A stretch of DNA of 5,413 nucleotides from a bacterium. Its GTDB lineage: Bacteria; Actinomycetota; Acidimicrobiia; Acidimicrobiales; Ilumatobacteraceae. Location of the stretch: contig JAPOIQ010000104.1 of the NCBI GenBank assembly GCA_029978815.1, forward strand, positions 1 through 5,413. The letters run 5' to 3'. Each line of letters begins with the position of its first letter. The stretch's first letter is position 1. The notes beneath the pieces were generated by a model that saw only the letters and a program-made list of their open reading frames with translations, was not told the origin of the DNA and did no database searches. The position numbers and the translations under genes are program-made. Below are positions 1-5,413 of this stretch, piece after piece.

Positions 1-865
1 CAGGTGCTTCAGCGGCGGCTTCATCCGCAGCCTTCTTCGCTGCCATGCGAGCCTCACGCTCTGCCTGGGCGCGAGCAGCGGCAGCGCGGGCTTCAGCCTG
101 CGCCTGAGCAAATGCTGCTTCTTCTTCTGGGGTGCGCTCCTTCGGCTCCGGGCTTGCGGACGCAGCCTGTGGGCGACGAGAGGCGATGTACTTGCCTTCG
201 AGAACGGCCTCGGCAATCACGTTTGCGAAGAGGGCATTCGCACGGATGGCGTCGTCGTTGCCCGGGATCGGGAACTGAATCGAGTCAGGGTCGACGTTCG
301 TGTCGACGACGGCGACGACAGGAATTCCAAGCTTGTTTGCCTCGGTGACAGCGATGTGCTCCTTCAACGTATCAAGGACGAAAATTGCGTCAGGGGCTTT
401 CTTCATGGAGCGAAGTCCACCGAGGTTGCGCTGCAGCTTTGTGAGCTCACGGTCGAGAAGGAGCGCCTCTTTTTTGATCATGAGATCGAATTCGCCGATC
501 TCCTTCTGGCGCTCAAGTTCGAGCATCTTGTTCACTCGAAGGGAGATGGTGCCAAAGTTGGTCAGCATGCCACCGAGCCAACGCTCGTTGACATACGGCA
601 TTCCACAGCGGTCAGCTGCCTCGCGAACGGGATCTTGCGCTTGCTTCTTCGTTCCGACGAACAGGACGTTTCCGCCATTGGCTGCAAGATCGCGAAGGAA
701 GTTGTAGGCGGTCTCGACCCGGTTGAGCGTCTGGTCGAGGGCGATGATGTAAATACCATTGCGTTCACCGAAGATGAATCGACGCATCTTTGGGTTCCAA
801 CGACGGGTCTGGTGGCCGAAATGCGCACCTGCCTCAATCATTTGACGCATGCTGATGAGAGCCAT
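1..865 (-). CDS. rpsB: 30S ribosomal protein S2, partial (3' end beyond the left edge)
   Basis: Structural protein of the small ribosomal subunit, needed for assembly of the subunit head/platform region and for binding S1-type proteins. Reading from the ATG at 865 gives 288 uninterrupted codons to the window edge. The start reads [20 protein letters not shown], the S2 N-terminal signature. Further S2 hallmarks are [21 protein letters not shown] (residues about 21-41), [10 protein letters not shown] (67-76), [12 protein letters not shown] (93-104) and a C-terminal core with PVVAVVDTN and [13 protein letters not shown] (about 182-210). From about residue 229 the conserved core ends and an Ala/Glu/Arg/Lys-rich, probably helical tail begins; it is still open at the edge, so the protein is longer than the roughly 240 residues of the E. 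coli protein. An AGGAG lies 6 bases before the ATG, which fixes the start. It follows the M23-like gene on the same strand after a 131-base gap; tsf (EF-Ts) is the usual next gene but is not visible. Identity is certain; only the end is missing. Confidence 0.98.
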   Translation of the reverse strand, partial: MALISMRQMIEAGAHFGHQTRRWNPKMRRFIFGERNGIYIIALDQTLNRVETAYNFLRDLAANGGNVLFVGTKKQAQDPVREAADRCGMPYVNERWLGGMLTNFGTISLRVNKMLELERQKEIGEFDLMIKKEALLLDRELTKLQRNLGGLRSMKKAPDAIFVLDTLKEHIAVTEANKLGIPVVAVVDTNVDPDSIQFPIPGNDDAIRANALFANVIAEAVLEGKYIASRRPQAASASPEPKERTPEEEAAFAQAQAEARAAAARAQAEREARMAAKKAADEAAAEAP

Positions 866-996
866 GAGAGTCTCCTATGGGGTTGCGGTTGGAGTTCAAA
901 CCAGGGCGCCGAGGCGACCGCAGTTGGCCTGAACATTTCTAATCTCGAGTGACCCGATTTCTCAGGTGCCGACCGGTTGGTAGGCCGTTTGACACG
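866..996 (-). other. Intergenic gap and rpsB leader
   Basis: This 131-base gap is the only sizeable non-coding stretch in the window; it lies between the stop of the M23-like gene and the rpsB start. Apart from the ribosome binding site next to rpsB I see no convincing element in it. There is an imperfect 12-base palindrome at about 970-981 (CCGACCGGTTGG on the plus strand) and a short CGCC/GGCG inverted repeat at about 907-916, but neither has a following T-run, so neither passes as a terminator. No good -35/-10 pair stands out; an AT-rich patch near 930-945 is the least unlikely -10 location. Because rpsB must be made in large amounts, a promoter here is probable, but that is inference from the gene order. 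Confidence 0.4.
872..876 (-). promoter_or_regulatory. Ribosome binding site of rpsB
   Basis: On the minus strand this reads AGGAG, a near-perfect anti-SD match, 6 bases upstream of the rpsB ATG at 865. It is the strongest ribosome binding site in the window and contrasts with the tightly coupled upstream genes, most of which lack one. It supports independent, high-level initiation of S2. Confidence 0.85.
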
Positions 997-1626
997 CTAT
1001 CGGCGAGCGCTTCGGTTTTCACCGGACATCGCCCCCTGACAAGAAAGCCTGATCTGTGTTGGTCGAGCGGGCCCTCCCACCGGAACGAGACGAACTCGAC
1101 CTGCTCCGGCAAACAGCCACAGCGCCGGGTCGACATAATCGCCGTTGACCCGGACACCAAGGTGAACATGTCCTGTCGCAACGCCGATGAGATCGTTCGC
1201 ATACACCGGTGACCCACGTGACCGGCGCTCTGATATTTCGATACCACCGATGGTGATGAGGAGGGCAACCGCATGTCCCTCGACGAGAATGGTGAGGTAG
1301 CCCGTACCGCCGACAGTGCCATGAAACCACACGTTGCCGCTGGCAACCGACCGCACCACCTCGCCTGGCTCGGCGGCAAACTTGATCCCACGATTACCCG
1401 AGCACCAGCGACACTCAGGGGGCCGAAACGGGTCGGCGATCGGTCGATCTACGGGAAACGCCCAACAGGATCTCTCTGGTAACTGCAGATTCGAAACTGT
1501 TATCTGCCGGGAAGGCACATTCGCGAGTAACTCCCCCGAATGATGCTCCGACATAAGGGCGGATTGTCCGCCATGAGGTGTACCGACGCCGACGAGGGTG
1601 AGCAGCGCAATGATCGAGATGATCAT
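997..1626 (-). CDS. Secreted M23 (LytM)-fold protein with a degenerate metal site, probably inactive as a peptidase
   Basis: A 209-residue protein. An uncharged hydrophobic N-terminus (MIISIIALLTLVGVG) resembles a signal peptide or anchor with no basic n-region; cleavage after about residue 23 (QSA) is possible. Residues about 55-170 follow the M23/LytM beta-fold: WAFPVDRPIADPF, an RGI strand, a GEVVRSVASGNVWFHGTVGGTGYLT-like core and HVHLGVRVNGDYVDPALWL. The last part keeps the HxH motif (H153, H155) and the YVDP ending of actinobacterial M23 proteins encoded beside rpsB. However, active members have HRGxD at the first metal site, and here it is N78-R-G-I-K82, so two zinc ligands are gone. 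Cysteines at 54, 72 and 75 (C-R-W-C) sit just before it. The ATG lies 19 bases after the whiG stop, has no clear ribosome binding site, and an in-frame TGA shortly upstream rules out a longer start, so coupling to whiG is likely. By analogy with EnvC and NlpD it could bind or regulate cell-wall enzymes, but that is inference. The fold call is firm; the function is not. Confidence 0.8.
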   Translation of the reverse strand: MIISIIALLTLVGVGTPHGGQSALMSEHHSGELLANVPSRQITVSNLQLPERSCWAFPVDRPIADPFRPPECRWCSGNRGIKFAAEPGEVVRSVASGNVWFHGTVGGTGYLTILVEGHAVALLITIGGIEISERRSRGSPVYANDLIGVATGHVHLGVRVNGDYVDPALWLFAGAGRVRLVPVGGPARPTQIRLSCQGAMSGENRSARR

Positions 1627-1645
1627 CGCCGCTGCTCAACAGAAG

Positions 1646-2446
1646 TTACAGATGGCCAGAAGCACGCAGCCGCGATCGAAGATGCAAGACCGAACGGGCA
1701 TGCAACTGCGACACCCTTGACTCTGTGATGTCGAGAATCTCGGCGATATCGGCCAAGGTCAAATTCTCGTCGTAATACAGCGAGAGCACGAGTCGCTCGC
1801 GCTCGGGGAGATCGCGTACCGCTTCGCGAATGACATCCCGAAGTTCCTCTGCTTCGAGAGCGATCACAGGTGCATGAGCGCCATCGAGTTCGTCGGCTTC
1901 GGGTTCGAAGCCCATTGAGATTGCGCGGTCGAGCGTTCCGACAGTCGTCGTTGCAACCTCTGACAACCACGACGCCAATTCTTCGACCGAAATTTCGAGA
2001 TGAGTAGCAAGCTCGTCTTCGCTGGGCGAACGTCCAAACGATCTCTCGAGCTCGGACATCGCTTGTTCGATTCGTCGGGCATGGGTGCGAACCATGCGAG
2101 GAACCCAGTCGAGTTCGCGGAGGCCGTCGTAAATCGCGCCCCTGATTCGCGGCGCTGCGTAGGTTTCGAACTTCACCCCATGGACGGGGTCGAACTTCTC
2201 GATGGCATCGATCAGCCCGAACACGCCATACCCGACGAGGTCGGATGGATCGACCGAACGCGGGAGACCTGAACCCACACGTCCTGCAACGAATTTGACG
2301 AGAGGTGAATAGTGGACAATGAGATGATCTCGAGCCGATGGGGCGCGGCGTCTGCTCCACCGATTCCATTGTTCGGAGAGCTCGGTGGCCGCATCGACAA
2401 GGCCGGGGCGCTGTCCTGCTGGTGGCGGAGGTGGCGGCGGAGTCAT
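1646..2446 (-). CDS. whiG: RNA polymerase sigma factor of the WhiG/FliA family (sigma-70 group 3)
   Basis: Directs RNA polymerase to a special promoter set; the family controls flagellar/chemotaxis genes (FliA/SigD) or sporulation (Streptomyces WhiG). The 266 residues hold region 2 at about 41-117 (HLIVHYSPLVKFVAGRV, then DLVGYGVFGLIDAIEKFDP, KFETYAAPRIRGAIYDGLR and ELDWVPR), region 3 at about 118-165 (RTHARRIEQAMSELE, then SEDELATHLEIS), and region 4 at about 213-262 (LPERERLVLSLYYDENLTL followed by the helix-turn-helix ITESRVSQLHARSVLHLRSRL). The DWVPR and ESRVSQLH segments are typical of WhiG. Length fits the family. The ATG overlaps the xerC stop as ATGA and no ribosome binding site precedes it, so translation is probably coupled to xerC. 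Residues 3-9 are seven consecutive prolines, which is unusual. Streptomyces WhiG is held by the anti-sigma factor RsiG with c-di-GMP; no such partner is encoded here. No flagellar gene is in the window, so which regulon it serves cannot be told. Confidence 0.94.
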   Translation of the reverse strand: MTPPPPPPPAGQRPGLVDAATELSEQWNRWSRRRAPSARDHLIVHYSPLVKFVAGRVGSGLPRSVDPSDLVGYGVFGLIDAIEKFDPVHGVKFETYAAPRIRGAIYDGLRELDWVPRMVRTHARRIEQAMSELERSFGRSPSEDELATHLEISVEELASWLSEVATTTVGTLDRAISMGFEPEADELDGAHAPVIALEAEELRDVIREAVRDLPERERLVLSLYYDENLTLADIAEILDITESRVSQLHARSVLHLRSRLRASGHL

Positions 2447-3348
2447 GCGCGGGGGTGCGACTGCCGGTACGCCGCTGTGAGTCGCTCTTTGCTGACGTGC
2501 GTGTAACGCTGTGTTGTAGCAACATCGGCGTGGCCAAGAAGTTCCTGAACCGCTCGAAGATCCGCGCCACCATCGAGGAGGTGGGTTGCATATGTATGCC
2601 GTAACGCGTGCGGATGCGTTGGCGAGGCACTTCTGCGATCGAGGATGCGTCGAACGTCACGAGGGGTGAGACGGTGCCCACGTTCGTTCGTGAACAGCGC
2701 TTCACCGGCTTGCGGAGGTACCACTTCGGAGCGAAGTTCGTTCCAGGCTTGAACCGCGTCGCATGCTGGCTCTCCAAGTGGCACGCGGCGCTCTTTCGAA
2801 CCCTTTCCCCAGACGCGAATTGCTTGATGGGCGAGATCGATGGACGAGCAATCAAGGGAACAGAGCTCTGCAACTCGTAAACCAGAGCCGTACAGCAACT
2901 CCAATACTGCGTCATCTCTCCGTCGACGCCACAGGGGCTCGTCAGGATCAAGGTCGGGCTCGAGGAGATGTTCAAGGTCGCGCCGATCGAGTACCCGAGG
3001 TAAACGCCCAGTTCCACCACTCACGTGGACACCGAGGGTTGGATCGGTTTCCGTGACCTCGTGCCGTATAGCCCATTTGAAATACCGCCTGATTGCCGCA
3101 ACCTTTCGCGCGATGCTTCGTTGGGCGTATTGACGGGTTGACAGGTGCGCAACGTATCGCCGCACCATCGTGCGGTTGACGGCCGCAGGTGCGGCGATGT
3201 TCATGCGAGCAATCCATTCGGTGAACATCCGAAGATCGGTTCGGTAAGCATCGAGCGTTCGCTCGGATAGCGACGTCAATGACGCGATGAAACGATCGAT
3301 CTGCCAAAGGTCGACCTGATCGGTCTCTGCTGCGGGATCGATCTCCAC
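2443..3348 (-). CDS. xerC: Tyrosine recombinase XerC
   Basis: A site-specific recombinase that, with XerD, resolves chromosome dimers at dif during cell division; it cuts DNA through a 3'-phosphotyrosine intermediate. In 301 residues (normal length) it has the N-terminal SAM-like core-binding domain (about 14-100, with SLSERTLDAYRTDLRMF) and the catalytic domain (about 115-295). The full catalytic set is visible: R158 in GSGLRVAEL, K182 in GKGSKERRVPLG, H247 and R250 in HPHALRHTYATHLL, H273 in LLGHADVATTQ and the nucleophile Y282 in RYTHVS. The start is the GTG at 3348; an AAAGG lies only one base upstream, so it is too close to be a normal ribosome binding site. The only upstream in-frame codons back to a stop are six sense codons, and that stop is the dprA TGA, so start by coupling to dprA is likely. 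Its stop overlaps the whiG start by four bases. XerC rather than XerD is chosen from the synteny with dprA and rpsB; sequence alone separates the two less surely. Confidence 0.93.
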   Translation of the reverse strand: MEIDPAAETDQVDLWQIDRFIASLTSLSERTLDAYRTDLRMFTEWIARMNIAAPAAVNRTMVRRYVAHLSTRQYAQRSIARKVAAIRRYFKWAIRHEVTETDPTLGVHVSGGTGRLPRVLDRRDLEHLLEPDLDPDEPLWRRRRDDAVLELLYGSGLRVAELCSLDCSSIDLAHQAIRVWGKGSKERRVPLGEPACDAVQAWNELRSEVVPPQAGEALFTNERGHRLTPRDVRRILDRRSASPTHPHALRHTYATHLLDGGADLRAVQELLGHADVATTQRYTHVSKERLTAAYRQSHPRA

Positions 3349-3366
3349 ACCTTTGAGGGTATTCGC

Positions 3367-4491
3367 TCATCGATGCTCTTTACCGGACACCAGCATGGAG
3401 CCCGAAAGTTCGAGCCAACCGTCGCTTTCAGCAATGATCGTCAGCTGAAGAAGTTCGCCCACGGCGGCGACGACCTCGCTGATCGGAGCGGATAGTCGTT
3501 GAACAAGTTGGTCGAGGGTGAGTGCCCCCTGAGAGAGTTCGTGCACGATGTCGACGGCCCGGCCCTTGATCAGGGGTGTTGGATGAACGGAGTTGCGAAC
3601 AGGCCGTTGCATTCCGAACTCGCGAAGCACATCATCAACGCTTGTTACAGGCGTCGCTCCGTCGCGAAGGAGCGCGTTCGTCCCACTTGAGGCTGCAACG
3701 CGAAGACCTCCGGGAACTGCCATGACCTCTCGGCCACGATCAAGCGCCTCGCGCGCAGTGATCAGGCTGCCACCCGTCTGTCCGCTCTCAACCACGACGA
3801 CCACCTCTGACAATGCAGCAATGAGTCGATTTCGCATCGGGAAACGAAATGGTGCAGGGGGCGTTCCCGGGGGCCACTCGCTCACGGCGAGATGTTGATC
3901 ACAAATCTCATTGAAGATTTCCTGGTGTCGGGCTGGGTAACAACGGTCGAGTCCACATCCGACAACTGCGATGGTTGAGCCTGTCAACATCGCCCCCCGA
4001 TGAGCAGCGGTATCAATACCGAGGGCAAGCCCTGAGACCACAGTGATACCGGCGGAGGCGAGCTCCTGCGCAAGTTCTTCGGCAGTTGCCCGTCCGGCAG
4101 CAGTTGCTCGCCGCGTTCCGACAATTGCTGCGATACGGCGCTCCAGCAAAGAAAGGTCACCCCTTACGAATAGAACAGGCGGCCGGTCGAGATCGTTCTG
4201 CAACGCCTCTGGGTACTCGACGTCAGCGGCCGTGAGCACTCGTATGGAATTGATATCGAGCGCCGCTCGGAGTCCATCGAAGTTAAACCGCTGCGCCGCA
4301 GTTGTCGCTTGCTGAATGTCACCTCGGGACAGAACTCCTCGAACGTTTGACCGACCGTTAGAAATATCTCTCCACAGTTCTTCCGGGCAACGTTGGCTCA
4401 GCGCATGTCGTAAACGCGTTGGCGATATCGCTGGTAGGGAAACAAGCGCAGCAGCAACAACCTCGGCCTCGCTCACTTGTCGAGGCATCAT
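3367..4491 (-). CDS. dprA: DNA-processing protein DprA (Smf)
   Basis: Cytoplasmic mediator that binds single-stranded DNA taken up during transformation, protects it and loads RecA; also found in bacteria not known to be competent. Taken from the ATG at 4491, it has 374 residues: an N-terminal helical (SAM-like) part to about 75, a Rossmann-fold core at about 85-290 and a C-terminal winged-helix domain at about 310-365. Core motifs are VGTRRATAAG (124-133), SGLALGIDTAAHRGA (153-167), GCGLDRCYP (178-186), FPMRNRLIAALS (217-228), GGSLITAREALDRG (240-253) and SSGTNALLRDGA (268-279). Three starts compete: GTG 4494, ATG 4491 and ATG 4488. A GGGGGTGG at 4498-4505 lies 3, 6 and 9 bases before them. 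The ATG at 4491 is preferred for spacing and because it overlaps the comM stop as TGATG; the GTG would add one residue. The upstream neighbour comM acts in the same process, which supports a shared role. Confidence 0.95.
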   Translation of the reverse strand: MMPRQVSEAEVVAAALVSLPAISPTRLRHALSQRCPEELWRDISNGRSNVRGVLSRGDIQQATTAAQRFNFDGLRAALDINSIRVLTAADVEYPEALQNDLDRPPVLFVRGDLSLLERRIAAIVGTRRATAAGRATAEELAQELASAGITVVSGLALGIDTAAHRGAMLTGSTIAVVGCGLDRCYPARHQEIFNEICDQHLAVSEWPPGTPPAPFRFPMRNRLIAALSEVVVVVESGQTGGSLITAREALDRGREVMAVPGGLRVAASSGTNALLRDGATPVTSVDDVLREFGMQRPVRNSVHPTPLIKGRAVDIVHELSQGALTLDQLVQRLSAPISEVVAAVGELLQLTIIAESDGWLELSGSMLVSGKEHR

Positions 4492-5413
4492 CACGAGCCA
4501 CCCCCAATCGATGCTCGAAGAGAGAGGGCTGTTGCAATGTGCTCCTCTTCGATTACTTCGGTTGGTCTCTCCGAGAGATCAGCAATCGTGCGCGCCGTTC
4601 TTCTCACACGATGCAGCCCACGACCGGTGAGATGACCGGCGTCAAGTTCAGCTCTCAGCCGACGCGTTGCCTCGTTGGAAATCGGGGCAACGCTGTCGAT
4701 TTCTGATTGCGGAATGCCCGCGTTAATTCGGCCGCAACGCTCTACCGCAATTTGTCGGGCACGCTCGACACGTTTTGCCACGGTTGCGCTCGACTCTGAT
4801 CGTTCGGCCGCCATGAGTTCGCCGACTTGCGGTCGTTCGACCGCAACCCTCAGATCAAAGCGATCAAGGATCGGGCCTGAGAGCCGGCCGAGGTACCGGC
4901 GACGCGCCCGCTCATCGCACCTGCACACCCCGGGCCGTAAACCCTCACCGCAAGGACATGGGTTCGTTGCCCCCACCAGCTGAAAGCGCGCCGGCAAGGT
5001 GACGTGATGCTGAGCCCTGCTAATCGAGATTGATCCTGTTTCAAGCGCCTCTCGAAGGCAGTCGATGACCGCTGGAGCGAATTGGCCCATCTCATCAAGA
5101 AACAACACTCCACCATGAGCAATGCTGATCTCCCCTGGGCGTAAGTAATGTGCGCCTCCACCGACTAAGGCTGGTGCGGTCGCTGTGTGGTGAGGCGCTC
5201 GAAAAGGAGGCCGGCGCACAAGACCTCCAACTGGGAGCGCTACTCCGGCTGCTGACTGCACCATCGTTGTTTCGAGAGCGAGATCGTGAGGGAGATCAGG
5301 AAGTAACTGCGGGAGGCGCTCAGCAAGCATGGTCTTTCCTGATCCTGGTGGGCCGATGAGTAAGAGGTGATGACCACCGGCGGCCGCCACTTCGAGAGCG
5401 AACCTTGCAACCG
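4491..5413 (-). CDS. comM: ComM/YifB-family Mg-chelatase-like AAA+ ATPase, partial (5' end beyond the right edge)
   Basis: ComM is a hexameric AAA+ helicase that promotes branch migration during natural transformation; the family is also called YifB or Mg-chelatase-like, from sequence similarity and not from a role in chlorophyll synthesis. About 306 residues are visible and the frame is open to the edge. Numbering from the GTG at 5390, motifs are Walker A GPPGSGKT (13-20), FRAPHHTATAPALVGGG (63-79), Walker B VLFLDE (95-100), SISISRAQHHVTLPARFQLVGATN (120-143), the cysteine pair motif NPCPCG with CRC (143-158), SGPILDRFDLRV (171-182) and the C-terminal lid part TGRGLHRVRRTARTIADL (255-272). 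The GTG at 5390 is not the true start: the preceding codons read VARFALE, continuing the family segment before AAAGGHHLLLIGPPG. The N-terminal Lon-protease-like domain, about 200 residues in the family, would lie beyond the edge. After Walker B the usual PEF is GQF; the catalytic DE is intact. The TGA overlaps the dprA start. Confidence 0.95.
   Translation of the reverse strand, partial: VARFALEVAAAGGHHLLLIGPPGSGKTMLAERLPQLLPDLPHDLALETTMVQSAAGVALPVGGLVRRPPFRAPHHTATAPALVGGGAHYLRPGEISIAHGGVLFLDEMGQFAPAVIDCLREALETGSISISRAQHHVTLPARFQLVGATNPCPCGEGLRPGVCRCDERARRRYLGRLSGPILDRFDLRVAVERPQVGELMAAERSESSATVAKRVERARQIAVERCGRINAGIPQSEIDSVAPISNEATRRLRAELDAGHLTGRGLHRVRRTARTIADLSERPTEVIEEEHIATALSLRASIGGGS
4498..4505 (-). 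promoter_or_regulatory. Probable ribosome binding site of dprA
   Basis: On the minus strand this G-rich stretch reads GGGGGTGG inside the last codons of comM. It sits 6 bases before the ATG at 4491 and 9 before the ATG at 4488, which favours one of these over the GTG at 4494 (3 bases). The match to the anti-SD is only moderate, and the overlap with the comM stop may matter more for initiation. Confidence 0.45.

Noticed and set aside
356..952. 198-codon open frame on the plus strand opposite rpsB
   Set aside because: It lies fully antisense to the highly conserved rpsB coding sequence; its residues show no domain, and the opposite strand encodes S2 without doubt.
966..985. Imperfect palindrome after the M23-like gene as a terminator
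   Set aside because: The stem has two mismatches, essentially no loop, and is not followed by a T-run on the minus strand.
866..996. Promoter for rpsB
   Set aside because: A promoter here is expected from biology, but no -35/-10 pair with reasonable spacing and matches could be found by eye, so none is annotated as a site.
939..1391. 150-codon open frame on the minus strand overlapping the M23-like gene, considered as a sign of a frameshift
   Set aside because: The M23 fold motifs, from WAFPVD to the YVDP ending, all lie in the single frame 997-1626, so no frameshift is needed.
1623..3020. 465-codon open frame on the minus strand in another frame
   Set aside because: It runs through both xerC and whiG, which are unmistakable by motifs in their own frames. 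Its product is Arg/Ser/Thr-rich and low in structure, as expected for an off-frame shadow in GC-rich DNA.
2972..3370. Alternative minus-strand frame starting with an ATGA overlap at the dprA stop
   Set aside because: The ATGA looks like a coupled start, but the product is an Arg-rich shadow of xerC with no xerC motifs; the true frame starts at the GTG at 3348.
1..5413. Mobile element, integron or phage context suggested by a tyrosine recombinase gene
   Set aside because: The recombinase is XerC in its conserved chromosomal place between dprA and whiG; no att-like repeats, inverted repeats, dif-like site or cargo genes are visible.

Overview
The window carries a compact, single-strand block of bacterial housekeeping and DNA-processing genes. 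All genes are on the minus strand, so in transcriptional order they run from the right edge to the left: comM/yifB (Mg-chelatase-like AAA+ ATPase, 5' end off the window), dprA, xerC, whiG (a FliA/WhiG-type sigma factor), a LytM/M23-fold secreted protein, and rpsB (ribosomal protein S2, 3' end off the window). The order comM-dprA-xerC-whiG-M23-rpsB matches a gene neighbourhood known from Actinobacteria: Streptomyces has whiG close to rpsB-tsf, and mycobacteria have comM-like, dprA, xerC and an M23 gene next to rpsB. WhiG itself and the Ala/Glu-rich tail on S2 also fit an actinobacterium. The base composition looks moderately GC-rich rather than extremely so, which would suit an early-branching class such as Acidimicrobiia. 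That class assignment is inference.

Right half (about 3367-5413): the ATPase core and C-terminal part of ComM, followed by DprA with overlapping stop and start codons. Both act on incoming single-stranded DNA in naturally transformable bacteria. Middle (2443-3348): XerC, a complete tyrosine recombinase with all catalytic residues, starting 18 bases after the dprA stop. Its stop overlaps the whiG start by four bases (ATGA). WhiG (1646-2446) has an unusual run of seven prolines right after its start. Nineteen bases after whiG comes a short secreted-type protein (997-1626) with an M23 fold whose first metal-binding motif has been replaced. After a 131-base gap with no recognisable regulatory element, rpsB starts at 865 behind a strong ribosome binding site and reads off the left edge; tsf would be expected next.

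The five upstream genes are packed tightly enough to be one transcription unit with translational coupling. rpsB probably has its own transcription signals in the 866-996 gap. I saw no tRNA or rRNA gene, mobile element, CRISPR array, long repeat or convincing terminator. Most of the window is ordinary conserved chromosome. The points most worth a second look are the apparently inactivated M23 domain with a nearby CxxC pair, the polyproline start of the sigma factor, and the linkage of a developmental/motility-type sigma factor to DNA-uptake and recombination genes.
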